A DNA stretch of 64,000 nt, taken from the NCBI RefSeq assembly GCF_041200145.1, contig NZ_CP165734.1, positions 5,084,001 through 5,148,000 of the forward strand, read 5' to 3'. The notes beneath the pieces are model-generated. The model made no database searches and was not told the DNA's origin. It worked only from the letters and a program-made list of their open reading frames with translations. The position numbers were made by a program, and so were the translations under genes. Of this stretch, positions 7,862-15,652 are shown in pieces. Each line of letters begins with the position of its first letter. Positions within the stretch are counted from its first letter, which is position 1. Source of the stretch: Bradyrhizobium sp. LLZ17. Lineage in GTDB: Bacteria > Pseudomonadota > Alphaproteobacteria > Rhizobiales > Xanthobacteraceae.

Positions 7862-8245
7862 ATGAGTAAGGGACCGGGATGGATACAGCGCAGGCTGCTT
7901 TACATCTTCGACAAGGTGCCGGATCGACCGATGAGTACGGCCTTCCTGATCTGCATGGTGTATGGCTGCCAAGACGAATGTCTCGACGACGTGACCCAAT
8001 GGGTGTACCCCGACGCCGAGCGGGTGGCTCTGACGCGTGCGCTGCGCGGTCTCGCCAACACCGGCAAGATCAGGAGCTTCGGCCGCCGCTTCCATGACAA
8101 GCAGGCGCGTTGGGGAGGGCTGGCTTGCTCTGATCCGCCCCTCAGCATTCTGTCCAATCGTCTTCTCGGGCAAACAATCCGCGTCTCGCCGACGACCGTT
8201 CAGACGGCGCGGAAGCAGATTGCTGATCAAGGATCAATGCCATGA
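7862..8245 (+). CDS. Hypothetical protein after the candidate origin
   Basis: A 127-residue protein starting MSKGPGWIQRRLLYIF. ATG 7862 has AGAGG about 10 bases upstream and is preferred to the GTG at 7856. The order of features (short N-terminal helix, a region VALTRALRGLANTGKIRSFGRRF that looks like a winged helix with its wing, and a basic C terminus TVQTARKQIADQG) suggests DNA binding, but no family is recognised. It lies between the candidate origin and the packaging-type gene and could regulate the late genes; that is inference only. Confidence 0.55.
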   Translation: MSKGPGWIQRRLLYIFDKVPDRPMSTAFLICMVYGCQDECLDDVTQWVYPDAERVALTRALRGLANTGKIRSFGRRFHDKQARWGGLACSDPPLSILSNRLLGQTIRVSPTTVQTARKQIADQGSMP

Positions 8246-8361
8246 AGCTCGGAAGCCGTAGGTTTTTTGCGGGCGGGTCCTTCCTGACCACCCGCCAATG
8301 CGGGTCGCGCCCGCGCCCTGGGGGTGGCTAGGCCCAGCTTTTTCTAAGGGGGTTACAAAAG
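8246..8361. other. Noncoding stretch with hairpin before the terminase gene (possible cos/pac region)
   Basis: A 116-bp gap with a T6 run (8263-8268), a 7-bp stem GGCGGGT (8272-8278) pairing with ACCCGCC (8290-8296), and a GC-rich tract ending in AAGGGGG, which serves as ribosome-binding site of the next gene. Packaging sites often lie just upstream of terminase small subunit genes, so a cos or pac function is possible, but nothing in the sequence proves it. Confidence 0.25.
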
Positions 8362-8868
8362 GTGTCCACGATCTCTGAGGTCTGCAAATGGTGCGGCATC
8401 AGCAGGCCGACGTTCCACCGCGCGCTCAATCGCGGTGTGGTCGGCAAGAAGCCGCGTGGTCAGTACGACCTTCAGGAGGTTGCGCGAGCGCTCATAAAGG
8501 ACGGTCAGGCGATGAAAGGTGGTCACGGGGACTATGCGTCAAAACTCGCGTTGTCCGAGGCCCGCGCGGCGCTTGCCCGCGAGCAGGCGATTGCGGTGGG
8601 AATGAAGAATGCCGTTATGCGACGCGAATACGCCTCTTTGGCGCTCGTCCAGCGGCAAGTAGAGATCATGTTTGCCGCGTTCCGTGAGCGCATCTTGTCC
8701 ATCCCTGGCAAGCTCGCAGCAGTCTGCGAGATGCGTTCCCGTGACGAGGTCGAGCTGGTTCTGCGTGACGAATGCTGGGATGCACTGGACGAGCTGAGCA
8801 GACCGATCATTCCCATGGAGGGGGAGGCAATGTCGCTGACGCAACGGCACCGTTGCCGTCAGTTGTGA
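8362..8868 (+). CDS. Terminase small subunit-like (Nu1-type) DNA-packaging protein
   Basis: A 168-residue protein with a GTG start preceded by AAGGGGG. The N terminus is a DNA-binding HTH (ISEVCKWCGISRPTFHRALNRG). The middle follows the Nu1/small-terminase pattern: KLALSEARAALAREQAIAVGMKNAVMRREYASLALVQRQVEIMFAAFRERILSIPGKL is written here only as its key pieces LSEARAALAREQA, MKNAVMRREY and RERILSIPGKLA. Such proteins recognise the packaging site and bring the large terminase. No large subunit is encoded nearby. In satellites a lone small subunit redirects a helper phage's packaging to the satellite genome; in a decayed prophage it would be a leftover. Confidence 0.65.
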   Translation: MSTISEVCKWCGISRPTFHRALNRGVVGKKPRGQYDLQEVARALIKDGQAMKGGHGDYASKLALSEARAALAREQAIAVGMKNAVMRREYASLALVQRQVEIMFAAFRERILSIPGKLAAVCEMRSRDEVELVLRDECWDALDELSRPIIPMEGEAMSLTQRHRCRQL

Positions 8869-8883
8869 AAAAGAGGTGAGCCG

Positions 8884-9234
8884 ATGTTCGACCGCAATCG
8901 TATGATCGAGATGCACTTGCAGATGCTTGCGGAACTGGGTTGGGAGCCGCCATCCGGTGACGTAATCGATCAGATCGCCGAGGGCGGCGTGCTGACCATC
9001 CAGCAGGCCGCGACCATTTGCGAGACCACCGGCCAGACGATCTACCGCTGGAATGAGGACGCGACCAGCAAGGGACAGCCACTGGGCAAAAAGGGCGTGA
9101 CGTGGTTGATCGGTCGGGCACGCCTGCTCGACTACATCGAGAAGCATCAAGGCGGCTTGCCCGCGCGTGTGAAGGCCGAGAACCGGCTGCGGGAATTTTG
9201 GCCGATCTGGTCGCGAGCTCCCGAAGCAGCGTAA
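8884..9234 (+). CDS. Helix-turn-helix domain protein
   Basis: A 116-residue protein with GAGGTGA upstream of ATG 8884. Residues 38-60 (LTIQQAATICETTGQTIYRW) form a clear helix-turn-helix; the wing-like KKGVTWLIGRARLLDYIEKH follows and the tail is basic. It begins 16 bases after the terminase-like gene and is probably cotranscribed with it. It could be a second packaging-site or control protein of the element. The family is not recognised beyond the HTH. Confidence 0.65.
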   Translation: MFDRNRMIEMHLQMLAELGWEPPSGDVIDQIAEGGVLTIQQAATICETTGQTIYRWNEDATSKGQPLGKKGVTWLIGRARLLDYIEKHQGGLPARVKAENRLREFWPIWSRAPEAA

Positions 9235-9377
9235 AGGAGCGTGCGACCGACCTGGTCTAAGCGCGTGGCGAACGGTGCACGAAGGAGACCGCAAAATATT
9301 TTCGTTCCGCCGTTTCGGTGGTAAGGTGACCGCTGTGGGATAGCGGGCGTATGGCTAATAGCCGCTGGTGCGATCTA

Positions 9378-10724
9378 ATGAGCACTCTAGACCTGCCAGA
9401 GACGCATTACACCCGAAGTGGCGAGTTGAACATTGCCTACCAGGTTATGGGTGACGGGCCGGTCGATCTGATTTTAGTCCCCGGGATGATTACTCATGTG
9501 GAATTCCTACATGAACTCCCGGGCTATACCGATTTTCTGCGGCGCCTTGCTGCTTTCGCGCGGGTCATTACCTTCGACAAGAGCGGCCAAGGTTTATCGG
9601 ATCGATATCTCGGCATGCCGTCGTTCGAGCAGCGCGTGGACGACGTGCGAGCCGTTATGGAGGCGGTCGGATCGACGCGCGCAATCCTGCTGGGTTGCTC
9701 TGAGGGTGGGCCAATCAGCATTGTGTTTGCAGCGACTTTTCCCGAACGAGTGTCACATCTAGTTCTTTTCGGTAGCTTTGCGCGATTTAGCAGCGCTCAG
9801 GGCTACCCATTCAGGCCCTCAGCAGATGAGATAGTGGCCCGCGTAGACGACCTTTGGGCAGGGGGCTGGGGAACTGGCGTAACCGTCCGGCACTTCCTTC
9901 CAAGCTATGCGAGTAATACAGATGTCGTCCAACAGTACGCTAAGCTAGAGCGTTTGGCTTTTAGCCCTGGCGCTCTCAAGATGGCGGCTCGCTACAACAT
10001 TGAGATCGACGTGCGGACCATTCTTCCCGCCATTCGCGTGCCAACGCTCGTACTGCACCGTCAGGCCGACGTCATGTCAATCGACAACGGAAAGTTCTTG
10101 GCGTCACACATTCCGGGTGCGAAATTCGTGGCATATGCGGATTGCAGCGATCATCTGATTTTTCCGGGCGACCAGTTGCGTCTGTGCGGGGATATTGAGG
10201 AGTTCGTTACCGGTCATCGAGAGGCGACCGCGCCAGATTTCGACCGCGTGCTGGCAACGGTCCTGTTTGCCGATATCGTCGGCTCGACGCGGCAGGCGGC
10301 TGAAATGGGCGATCAGGCGTGGCGTCGGATGCTCGACGAACACGACAAGACAGCGCAGCGGATCGTGATACAGCATCGGGGAAATCTGGTTAAAACGACC
10401 GGCGATGGAATTCTCGCTACCTTCGACGGACCAGGACGAGCGATCCGTTGCGCTCTGGCATTCGAGGCCGCAACAAGACGCTTGGGCTTGCCTGTGCGGG
10501 CAGGCCTTCATACTGGCGAAATCGAATTGCGCAATGGCGATATTGGCGGCATCGCAGTCCATGCCGCCGCCCGTGTGATGGCTGAAGCTGGGTCCAACGA
10601 AGTTCTTGTGTCCCGGGTGGTCACCGATCTTGTCGCAGGGGCCGGGCTGAAGTTCTCCGACCGTGGGACCCACACGCTAAAGGGCTTGCCCGGAGCTTGG
10701 GACCTCTTCGCGGCAAGCGTCTAA
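9378..10724 (+). CDS. Alpha/beta hydrolase-adenylate cyclase fusion protein
   Basis: A 448-residue, two-domain protein. Residues 1-275 are an alpha/beta hydrolase with nucleophile elbow LLGCSEGG (Ser about 107) and a downstream SDHLIFPGD His region. Residues about 290-448 are a class III nucleotide cyclase domain: FADIVGST (metal Asp), KTTGDGILATF (second metal Asp), HTGEIE and AVHAAARV. Fusions of this kind are frequent in Bradyrhizobium; whether they make cAMP and what the hydrolase senses or cleaves is not known. The in-frame ATG at 9351 is an alternative start; neither start has a good ribosome-binding site. It sits inside the integrated element between packaging-type and coiled-coil genes and looks like accessory cargo. 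Confidence 0.85.
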   Translation: MSTLDLPETHYTRSGELNIAYQVMGDGPVDLILVPGMITHVEFLHELPGYTDFLRRLAAFARVITFDKSGQGLSDRYLGMPSFEQRVDDVRAVMEAVGSTRAILLGCSEGGPISIVFAATFPERVSHLVLFGSFARFSSAQGYPFRPSADEIVARVDDLWAGGWGTGVTVRHFLPSYASNTDVVQQYAKLERLAFSPGALKMAARYNIEIDVRTILPAIRVPTLVLHRQADVMSIDNGKFLASHIPGAKFVAYADCSDHLIFPGDQLRLCGDIEEFVTGHREATAPDFDRVLATVLFADIVGSTRQAAEMGDQAWRRMLDEHDKTAQRIVIQHRGNLVKTTGDGILATFDGPGRAIRCALAFEAATRRLGLPVRAGLHTGEIELRNGDIGGIAVHAAARVMAEAGSNEVLVSRVVTDLVAGAGLKFSDRGTHTLKGLPGAWDLFAASV

Positions 10725-10856
10725 ACAGTCGGCCCACCGCGCGCAGACACTCAAAAAGGCCGAAATGTGGCGCGCGCCACAACATCCTGCACCGAATGTG
10801 GACGCCTCCACGCGCCGTGGCTCGGCAAATCACTGCCTGCGCCATAGTCTAGCTGC

Positions 10857-11801
10857 ATGAAAAATCCGTTCAGAAAAACACCCATGCAGAACCTCGAAAC
10901 CACCATCGCCTCGCTGATGAAGCGCGACGAACAGCTCGCTGCCAAGCGCGCCGTCGCGCAGGACACTTTGGACAAGGCGATCAGTGCGCGACAGCAGGAA
11001 CTTCTGGCAGGCGACCTCGACGATCAGCACGCCCTCGACAAATTGCAGGGCGCGGTGGACACGGCAGCATCCACGCTGGCGGGCATCGATGATGCGCTTG
11101 CCGCACTCGCGGAACAGAAGGCCGAAGCCGAACGCCAGCTCGCCGCCGAACGTGAGCGCGGTGCCCGTGCCGCTGCGGCGGACAAGCTGCACAAACAGGT
11201 TGCCGCCATCGAGGCGGCACTGCCGGGGTATCTGGAGCAGTCGCGTGTTCTCGCCGATGCTCTTTCCGAGATCGGCCATTGGCATTTCGAGAGCGGCCAG
11301 ATGGCGAGCTTCGTTCAGAACACCATGGGCCAAGTCGAGATGGCCGCCAACTTCTCCTTTGCGGAACTGAAGGCTATGCCGGACGCCGTCCGTGAAGGCC
11401 GCCAAGCGATCCCAGGAGAACCCGCGCCTATGCCGGTCGCCGTGGCTGAGCCGGAGCCTCCGATTATGACGGTCTTCATGATGCGTACCGCGAAGTACCG
11501 CGACAGTGATGGTCGTAGTCGGGGCGCAGGTCAGTGGCAAGATGTGACCATGCCGATGGCAACGGCACAGCTCGCATTGGACAAAGGCATTGCGGTTCCG
11601 CTGACTGATCGTCGCCGCGCTGAGCTGCGCGGGACGCGCGGCGGCGACTTCAATTTTCAAGCGCCCGATGTCATCGATCTCGACACCGTCGAGGAGCCCA
11701 AGAACGCGCCGCACATCGGTCCTGTGTTGCTCGCGGCCAATTTCACTCCGCTGCCCACGGCGGAACCGCGCACCATCCTGATCGACGTCCCCCGCTCATG
11801 A
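10857..11801 (+). CDS. Coiled-coil protein of the integrated element
   Basis: A 314-residue protein. Residues about 10-130 are an Ala/Gln/Glu/Lys/Arg-rich heptad region (DQHALDKLQGAVDTAASTL, EQKAEAERQLAAERERG) that should form long coiled coils. A Pro-rich hinge lies near residues 180-200 (PGEPAPMPVAVAEPEPP), and the C-terminal part is a compact region with MTVFMMRTAKYRDSDG. No signal peptide or membrane span. Its coiled coil resembles scaffolding or tape-like phage proteins in style only; no family is recognised. It overlaps the next gene by four bases (ATGA), so the pair is translationally coupled. Confidence 0.65.
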   Translation: MKNPFRKTPMQNLETTIASLMKRDEQLAAKRAVAQDTLDKAISARQQELLAGDLDDQHALDKLQGAVDTAASTLAGIDDALAALAEQKAEAERQLAAERERGARAAAADKLHKQVAAIEAALPGYLEQSRVLADALSEIGHWHFESGQMASFVQNTMGQVEMAANFSFAELKAMPDAVREGRQAIPGEPAPMPVAVAEPEPPIMTVFMMRTAKYRDSDGRSRGAGQWQDVTMPMATAQLALDKGIAVPLTDRRRAELRGTRGGDFNFQAPDVIDLDTVEEPKNAPHIGPVLLAANFTPLPTAEPRTILIDVPRS

Positions 11802-12019
11802 AAGCAGCACCGCCGGGCTGGCAGCCCCACCAAATTACGCACCGAGTTGACGGCTGGGTCGTTGATCCGGATAACGCAGGCCGCATTCCCGTGGGTGTCG
11901 CGAAGCTGATCGCCCGCGCCATGCCGAAATTGCGCGGCCACTCGGTGGGTGAGGTTCGTGCACGTATGCTCGCCCGGCAGCGCATGCGCCACGAGCTTTC
12001 GAAGCTCACAAATGAATAG
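11798..12019 (+). CDS. Small basic hypothetical protein
   Basis: A 73-residue protein (MKAAPPGWQPHQITHRVDGWVVDPD...) that overlaps the coiled-coil gene by ATGA. The C-terminal half is Arg-rich and helical (GHSVGEVRARMLARQRMRHELSKL). No known family. The coupling suggests it acts together with the upstream coiled-coil protein. Confidence 0.6.
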   Translation: MKAAPPGWQPHQITHRVDGWVVDPDNAGRIPVGVAKLIARAMPKLRGHSVGEVRARMLARQRMRHELSKLTNE

Positions 12020-12084
12020 CCCCTCCCGGTGGTGCGGAGAGGCGCCGCGCTCGTTTTTGTGCGGCGTCTGTTGGTGGAAGGCGG

Positions 12085-12110
12085 CCAGCTCATCCGGTCC
12101 GATGAGCTGG
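12085..12110 (+). promoter_or_regulatory. 10-bp perfect hairpin before the HEAGH gene
   Basis: CCAGCTCATC (12085-12094) pairs perfectly with GATGAGCTGG (12101-12110) around a 6-base loop. No T-run follows, so it is not a standard terminator. The ribosome-binding site of the next gene (AGGAGA) starts about 5 bases after the stem, so it could control translation or stabilise the transcript. Confidence 0.35.
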
Positions 12111-12127
12111 TCGCAGGAGAGTAACAA

Positions 12128-12871
12128 ATGAATGATAAGAACGCAGGCTTTGACGACGAACACGACGAATACGATCACCTGCTCGCCGAGCTTGGCCGGA
12201 CCGAGGAGGAGGACGAGCGGATTGCAATCCATGAAGCCGGTCACGCCGTGGCCGCGCGCTTGCTAGGCAAACCGCTCGGCGGAGCGACAATCAATCCTGA
12301 CCCGCACGGGAACTTTGGCGGGATGGTGTGGGGTCCGGGTCACAGCGTTGCCTTCGGCAGTGATGACGATGATGGTGCGGTGCCGGAGCTGTGCAACAAG
12401 CTACAGGAATTGATGCCGCAGGATGGTCATGCTCGCAGCGATGCGGCCGATGTCTACTTGCACGCACTCGACCGTTGCGTTGAACTGGCCGCTGCATCAG
12501 TCGCAGAGCGCATGCTTCTGCCAGGCGAGCCTGTGCCGTCCGTTAGTGACGTTTCGCAAGCGGTCGCGTTTGCGTCATTGGTCTGCAAGTCGGCGGAGGC
12601 GGTCGAGCGGTTTCTCGCGTTCGCCGAGCAGCAGGCCCGTGATCTGCTCGCGCCTCATGTGCCGATCATCATGGCCTTGAGCATCGTGCTGAAAATTCGC
12701 CGTAGCCTCACCGGCGCCGAGATCGACGACGTGATCGCAACGACGGTCGCGGGTCTACAGTTGGCTGAAGAGCAGGCCCGGCGCCGCGAGTGGCGCAACG
12801 CCGAGCTGGCCGCCGAGCGCTTTCGAGCCGAGTGTAATCACACCAATGTCGTAGCCCTTGCCACATTCTGA
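12128..12871 (+). CDS. HEAGH-motif metallopeptidase-like protein
   Basis: A 247-residue protein. A very acidic start (residues 1-32) is followed by IAIHEAGHAVAARLLG with the zinc-binding HEAGH at residues 35-39, as in the peptidase domain of FtsH (family M41). The AAA domain of FtsH is absent. The next segment (TINPDPHGNFGGMVWGPG) resembles the beta part that follows HEAGH in M41. A third zinc ligand is likely an Asp/Glu in the helical part (about residues 100-150), which I cannot assign. The C terminus is helical and charged. Cytoplasmic. Last gene of the integrated element, ahead of a strong terminator; a role in processing helper-phage or host proteins is possible but unproven. Confidence 0.65.
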   Translation: MNDKNAGFDDEHDEYDHLLAELGRTEEEDERIAIHEAGHAVAARLLGKPLGGATINPDPHGNFGGMVWGPGHSVAFGSDDDDGAVPELCNKLQELMPQDGHARSDAADVYLHALDRCVELAAASVAERMLLPGEPVPSVSDVSQAVAFASLVCKSAEAVERFLAFAEQQARDLLAPHVPIIMALSIVLKIRRSLTGAEIDDVIATTVAGLQLAEEQARRREWRNAELAAERFRAECNHTNVVALATF

Positions 12872-12945
12872 ACCAGATCGGATGTGGTAATCGGGCGACA
12901 TCAATGATCGGAAGGCACGGCGGATGTACCCAGCCCGATGATCGT

Positions 12946-12979
12946 AAAGGCCCCGACGTGGAATGCGTCGGGGCCTTTT
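12946..12979 (+). terminator. Rho-independent terminator closing the integrated element
   Basis: AAAGGCCCCGAC (12946-12957) pairs perfectly with GTCGGGGCCTTT (12967-12978) around a 9-base loop and ends in a T-run. Because of the A-run on the left it may work in both directions, ending both the satellite transcript and the minus-strand cupin gene transcript. Confidence 0.8.
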
Positions 12980-13088
12980 ACCTTCGTACTCGTTGACCTC
13001 AGATGGCGTCCTCTTGCACACCAAGCGGAGATCGAACTTGGCGAGCCCGGCCACATCCGAGCTTCATAATGAGTTTGCTTCTCACTGG

Positions 13089-13592
13089 CTATTTCGCGGC
13101 CTGTTTGCTCGGGTCGTCGGCCGGGTTGGCGTAGGTGATAGCGAATGGCCCCGGCCCGGCGATCTGCACCACGGTCTCTTCCGTGGTCCACGCATAGTGG
13201 TTCATGCCTGTTGGCATCTCGGCAAAAGCTCCGGCCTTGAGGGACTGCCCCTTGTCCATATCGAGCTTGTCGCCGAGGCCGACGCGGAAGTCACCGGAGA
13301 TCACCGTCACGAACTCGTCGGTGGGATGGTGATGGGCCGGGACTTTGTAGTTGGCTGGCATCTTTAAGCGCATCGTGAACAGCCCCTCCTTGCTGGGGTC
13401 ACCAGCTACGACGGCGAGCTGCGCGCCGGGTGGGATAGTTGGGGGAGCGGGACCCCACTTAACGTCTTCCACATTGACCGGAGGCTTCATTTGCATCTCG
13501 GCGGCATGCAGCGCCGCCTTCGGCAGGATTTGTGCTGCTGCTATGACAGCAAGGCCAGAAGCAACAGCAAGTGGCACGATTGCTCGCTTCAT
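13089..13592 (-). CDS. Secreted cupin-domain protein
   Basis: A 167-residue protein with a signal peptide (MKRAIVPLAVASGLAVIAAAQ, cleavage near LHAAE) and one cupin_2 barrel. Metal-binding motif 1 is visible as VPAHHHPTDEFVTVISG; motif 2 (HYAWTTEETVVQI) is partly degenerate. Start 13592 has GGAAAGGAA just upstream and puts the signal peptide at the N terminus. Expected in the periplasm. Similar single-cupin proteins are annotated as ChrR-like or of unknown function; the ligand is unknown. It points toward the integrated element and shares the bidirectional terminator at 12946-12979. Confidence 0.75.
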   Translation of the reverse strand: MKRAIVPLAVASGLAVIAAAQILPKAALHAAEMQMKPPVNVEDVKWGPAPPTIPPGAQLAVVAGDPSKEGLFTMRLKMPANYKVPAHHHPTDEFVTVISGDFRVGLGDKLDMDKGQSLKAGAFAEMPTGMNHYAWTTEETVVQIAGPGPFAITYANPADDPSKQAAK

Positions 13593-13675
13593 TTCCTTTC
13601 CTTCCTTTGGTTTACTTCTCTCTTCACTCCTCACAAGTTAGGGGGCGAGCATACCGCATACCCTCCCGCAACCCC

Positions 13676-14323
13676 TCAGATACGGGGGCTTATTTCTGTT
13701 CGACGGCGCCGTGACGATGCGGAGACCGGCATTATTTTGCCTTTCGGTCTTGCACCCATCTTAACATGCCCGTCGTTCACGCCAAGCGCGATCGCTTCAC
13801 CATCGAGCACAAACTGCTTCTGCCTGGTGCGGCCTAGGCTGGCCGCCGCTGATGAGCAACGAAAGCCATAAACGTTGCATGCTATGTGATGGGACCGTTC
13901 CCAACCGCCTAGAGACTTGTGTCCTGCACCTCGCAGCGAAGGTTCAATAACGACGACAACTCTACTAAGGTCAGTGCAGCAGCTTCTTTGGTCGAGCCGG
14001 TCCAGTGCGGTATGTGCCCAAGGTGTTAGCCGACCTTGATCCAAATCAAAGAAATCAAGTCCGTCGCGAACACCAGCGAATGCGCCAAGGGCAGATCGCC
14101 TCAATGGGTGGTCTCCCCGTACAGCTTGCGAGGTCGCTTTCTGACGGACCTTGCGCGCCGCCTCGACCATCCAGGGATAGCGGCTGGCCCAATTGTAGCC
14201 GCCGCGCGTGATCAGGCGCACGCGCTCGTCCTCGCGCTCAAGGCGGAGGCGATAACCATCGTACTTCACTTCGTGCAGCCAGTCGGGGCCGTCTGGGACA
14301 GTTGTGCTTTTTGCGGCAGGCAA
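13676..14323 (-). pseudogene. Interrupted ATP-dependent DNA ligase fragment
   Basis: The N terminus carries ligase motif I, HEVKYDGYRL, with the adenylation Lys. Then comes the ligase-like run RVRLITRGGYNWASRYPW. After EAARKVRQK the similarity stops for roughly 300 bases of unrelated sequence and resumes as RQKQFVLDGEAIALGV (motif III region), after which the frame ends. In intact LigD-type ligases these two pieces are adjacent. The RQK repeated at both edges suggests an insertion with a small duplication. All later motifs (IV-VI) are missing, so it cannot be active. Confidence 0.7.
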
Positions 14324-14601
14324 AACTCAAATGAACATCCGGGAAAATAGGCATTCTCGACTGGTCTGGGAGTGGAACCTGCAGGGTCGCCGCCTTGACC
14401 TTGGTTCATGTCGAGGAGCTTGAGCGGCAGTCGGGGTAAACCTCGGCTTGCCAAACGAAAAGCGGAAGTCTCCCCCTGGGCGTGATCGGCGAGTTTGTGA
14501 CCCACAGCAGACGTACTGTGCCAATTCCTTTGGCCGTTTTCGGCAGTTCCAGAATGCTTAATTAAGTAGTAATGTAGGCTCGGGCAAAGAATGGAGCGTG
14601 C
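14324..14601. other. Intergenic region, no gene seen
   Basis: About 280 bases between the ligase remnant and the next plus-strand gene. Reading frames here lack family similarity and ribosome-binding sites. The AT-rich stretch TTAATTAAGTAGTAATG near 14560-14575 may hold the promoter of the downstream receptor gene. Confidence 0.4.
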
Positions 14602-15573
14602 ATGCGACGGCGCGACTTCATGGTGGGCTTGGGAGCGGCGGCTGGCAGCTTTTTGCCGTACGCAATCCAGGCAGAGCAGTCCAGTCGAGTATATCGCTTG
14701 GGCGTCCTCTCTGCTGCGCAAAGGCCCGCGCCTCATATCGCCGCCATCTTCGACGAGTTGCAAAGGTCAGGCTTTGTTGAAGGGCAGAACCTCAGGATTG
14801 ACAGCGGCCGTGGTGTCCAAGGCGACCTGTCGCCTGAAAATCTGGTGGCGATGCGCGAGTTCGAGCCCGATGTCATTCTCACTTCAGCCGATCGCTGGTC
14901 GCGCCCGCTTCATGATGCACTGCCCAACGTTCCCCTTGTCTGTCTCTCGGCAGACTTGCTTCGGTCTGGCTTGCTGAACTCGCTGGCTCGCCCCGAAAGC
15001 AACCTCACCGGTGTGAGTTTCTTCGGACCGGAGCTCGATGGCAAGCGCCAGGAAATTCTGCTGGAGGCGGTCCCGGGGGCTCGCCGGATAGCAATCGTAG
15101 AAGGCGGAAACGCCACTCCGCCCGACCAAATCAAGCAGCTCCAAAAAGCGGCCCATGCGCGCGGCGTAGAGTCTTCCGTGTTTCATATCCACGCCCCGGG
15201 CGACATCGTGCCCCTGACCGATCAGATCAAAGCGTCCGGGGCAATAGCGATCAACGTTCTGGCGTCGAATTTTACTTTTTCCAACCGCCGAGTACTCTTC
15301 GAGCGGTGCACCGAGCTTAGGCTTCCTGCAATCTACGAATGGCCTGAAATGGCGGAAGAAGGCGGCCTGTTGGCATATGGGGCTCGTTTATCTGGCATCT
15401 TCCGCCAGCTGGCGCGGATGGTGGTCAAAATATTTCGGGGCATCAAACCTACTGAGATCCCTGTCGAGCAACCGACGCAGTTCGACCTTGTCATTAACTT
15501 GAGAACCGCGAAAGCGATTGATCTCGAGATACCGGCTGGGCTTGTCTTACGCGCTGACAAATTGATTGAGTGA
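14602..15573 (+). CDS. ABC transporter substrate-binding protein (TrpX-like)
   Basis: A 323-residue solute receptor of the ABC_sub_bind (TrpX/YtfQ-like PF04392) family. It begins with a twin-arginine type signal (MRRRDFMVGLGAAAGSFLPYA), so export is probably through Tat. The family motif YRLGVLSAAQR starts the mature protein; two Rossmann-like lobes follow. The C-terminal FDLVINLRTAKAIDLEIP is the characteristic family ending. No permease or ATPase gene is next to it, as is usual for the many orphan copies in Bradyrhizobium. Ligand unknown. Confidence 0.85.
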   Translation: MRRRDFMVGLGAAAGSFLPYAIQAEQSSRVYRLGVLSAAQRPAPHIAAIFDELQRSGFVEGQNLRIDSGRGVQGDLSPENLVAMREFEPDVILTSADRWSRPLHDALPNVPLVCLSADLLRSGLLNSLARPESNLTGVSFFGPELDGKRQEILLEAVPGARRIAIVEGGNATPPDQIKQLQKAAHARGVESSVFHIHAPGDIVPLTDQIKASGAIAINVLASNFTFSNRRVLFERCTELRLPAIYEWPEMAEEGGLLAYGARLSGIFRQLARMVVKIFRGIKPTEIPVEQPTQFDLVINLRTAKAIDLEIPAGLVLRADKLIE

Positions 15574-15652
15574 TCTCGTCTATTGTGCCATCTGCGACCC
15601 TCGGAGACCATCCGCTCTTCGGCCGATCTTGGCGGTAACCGGTCATCCACGG

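Larger units (their letters stand above)
2302..12980 (+). mobile_element. Phage-satellite (PICI-like) integrated element, putative
   Basis: A block of about 10.7 kb with nearly all genes on the plus strand, in the order integrase, small genes, AlpA-like wHTH, DUF3987 primase/helicase-like protein, AT-rich candidate origin, Nu1-like terminase small subunit, small HTH gene, hydrolase-cyclase cargo, coiled-coil protein, small protein, HEAGH protein, terminator. No large terminase, portal, capsid, tail or lysis gene is present. Int-AlpA-Pri/Rep-ori-TerS is the known layout of phage-inducible chromosomal islands. A decayed prophage is the main alternative. The right boundary is set at the terminator; I could not find a matching attR, so the end is uncertain. 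Confidence 0.55.

Noticed and set aside
12980..13088. Search for attR of the integrated element
   Set aside because: No direct repeat of the 2302-2428 region was found here by eye, so no att site is claimed.
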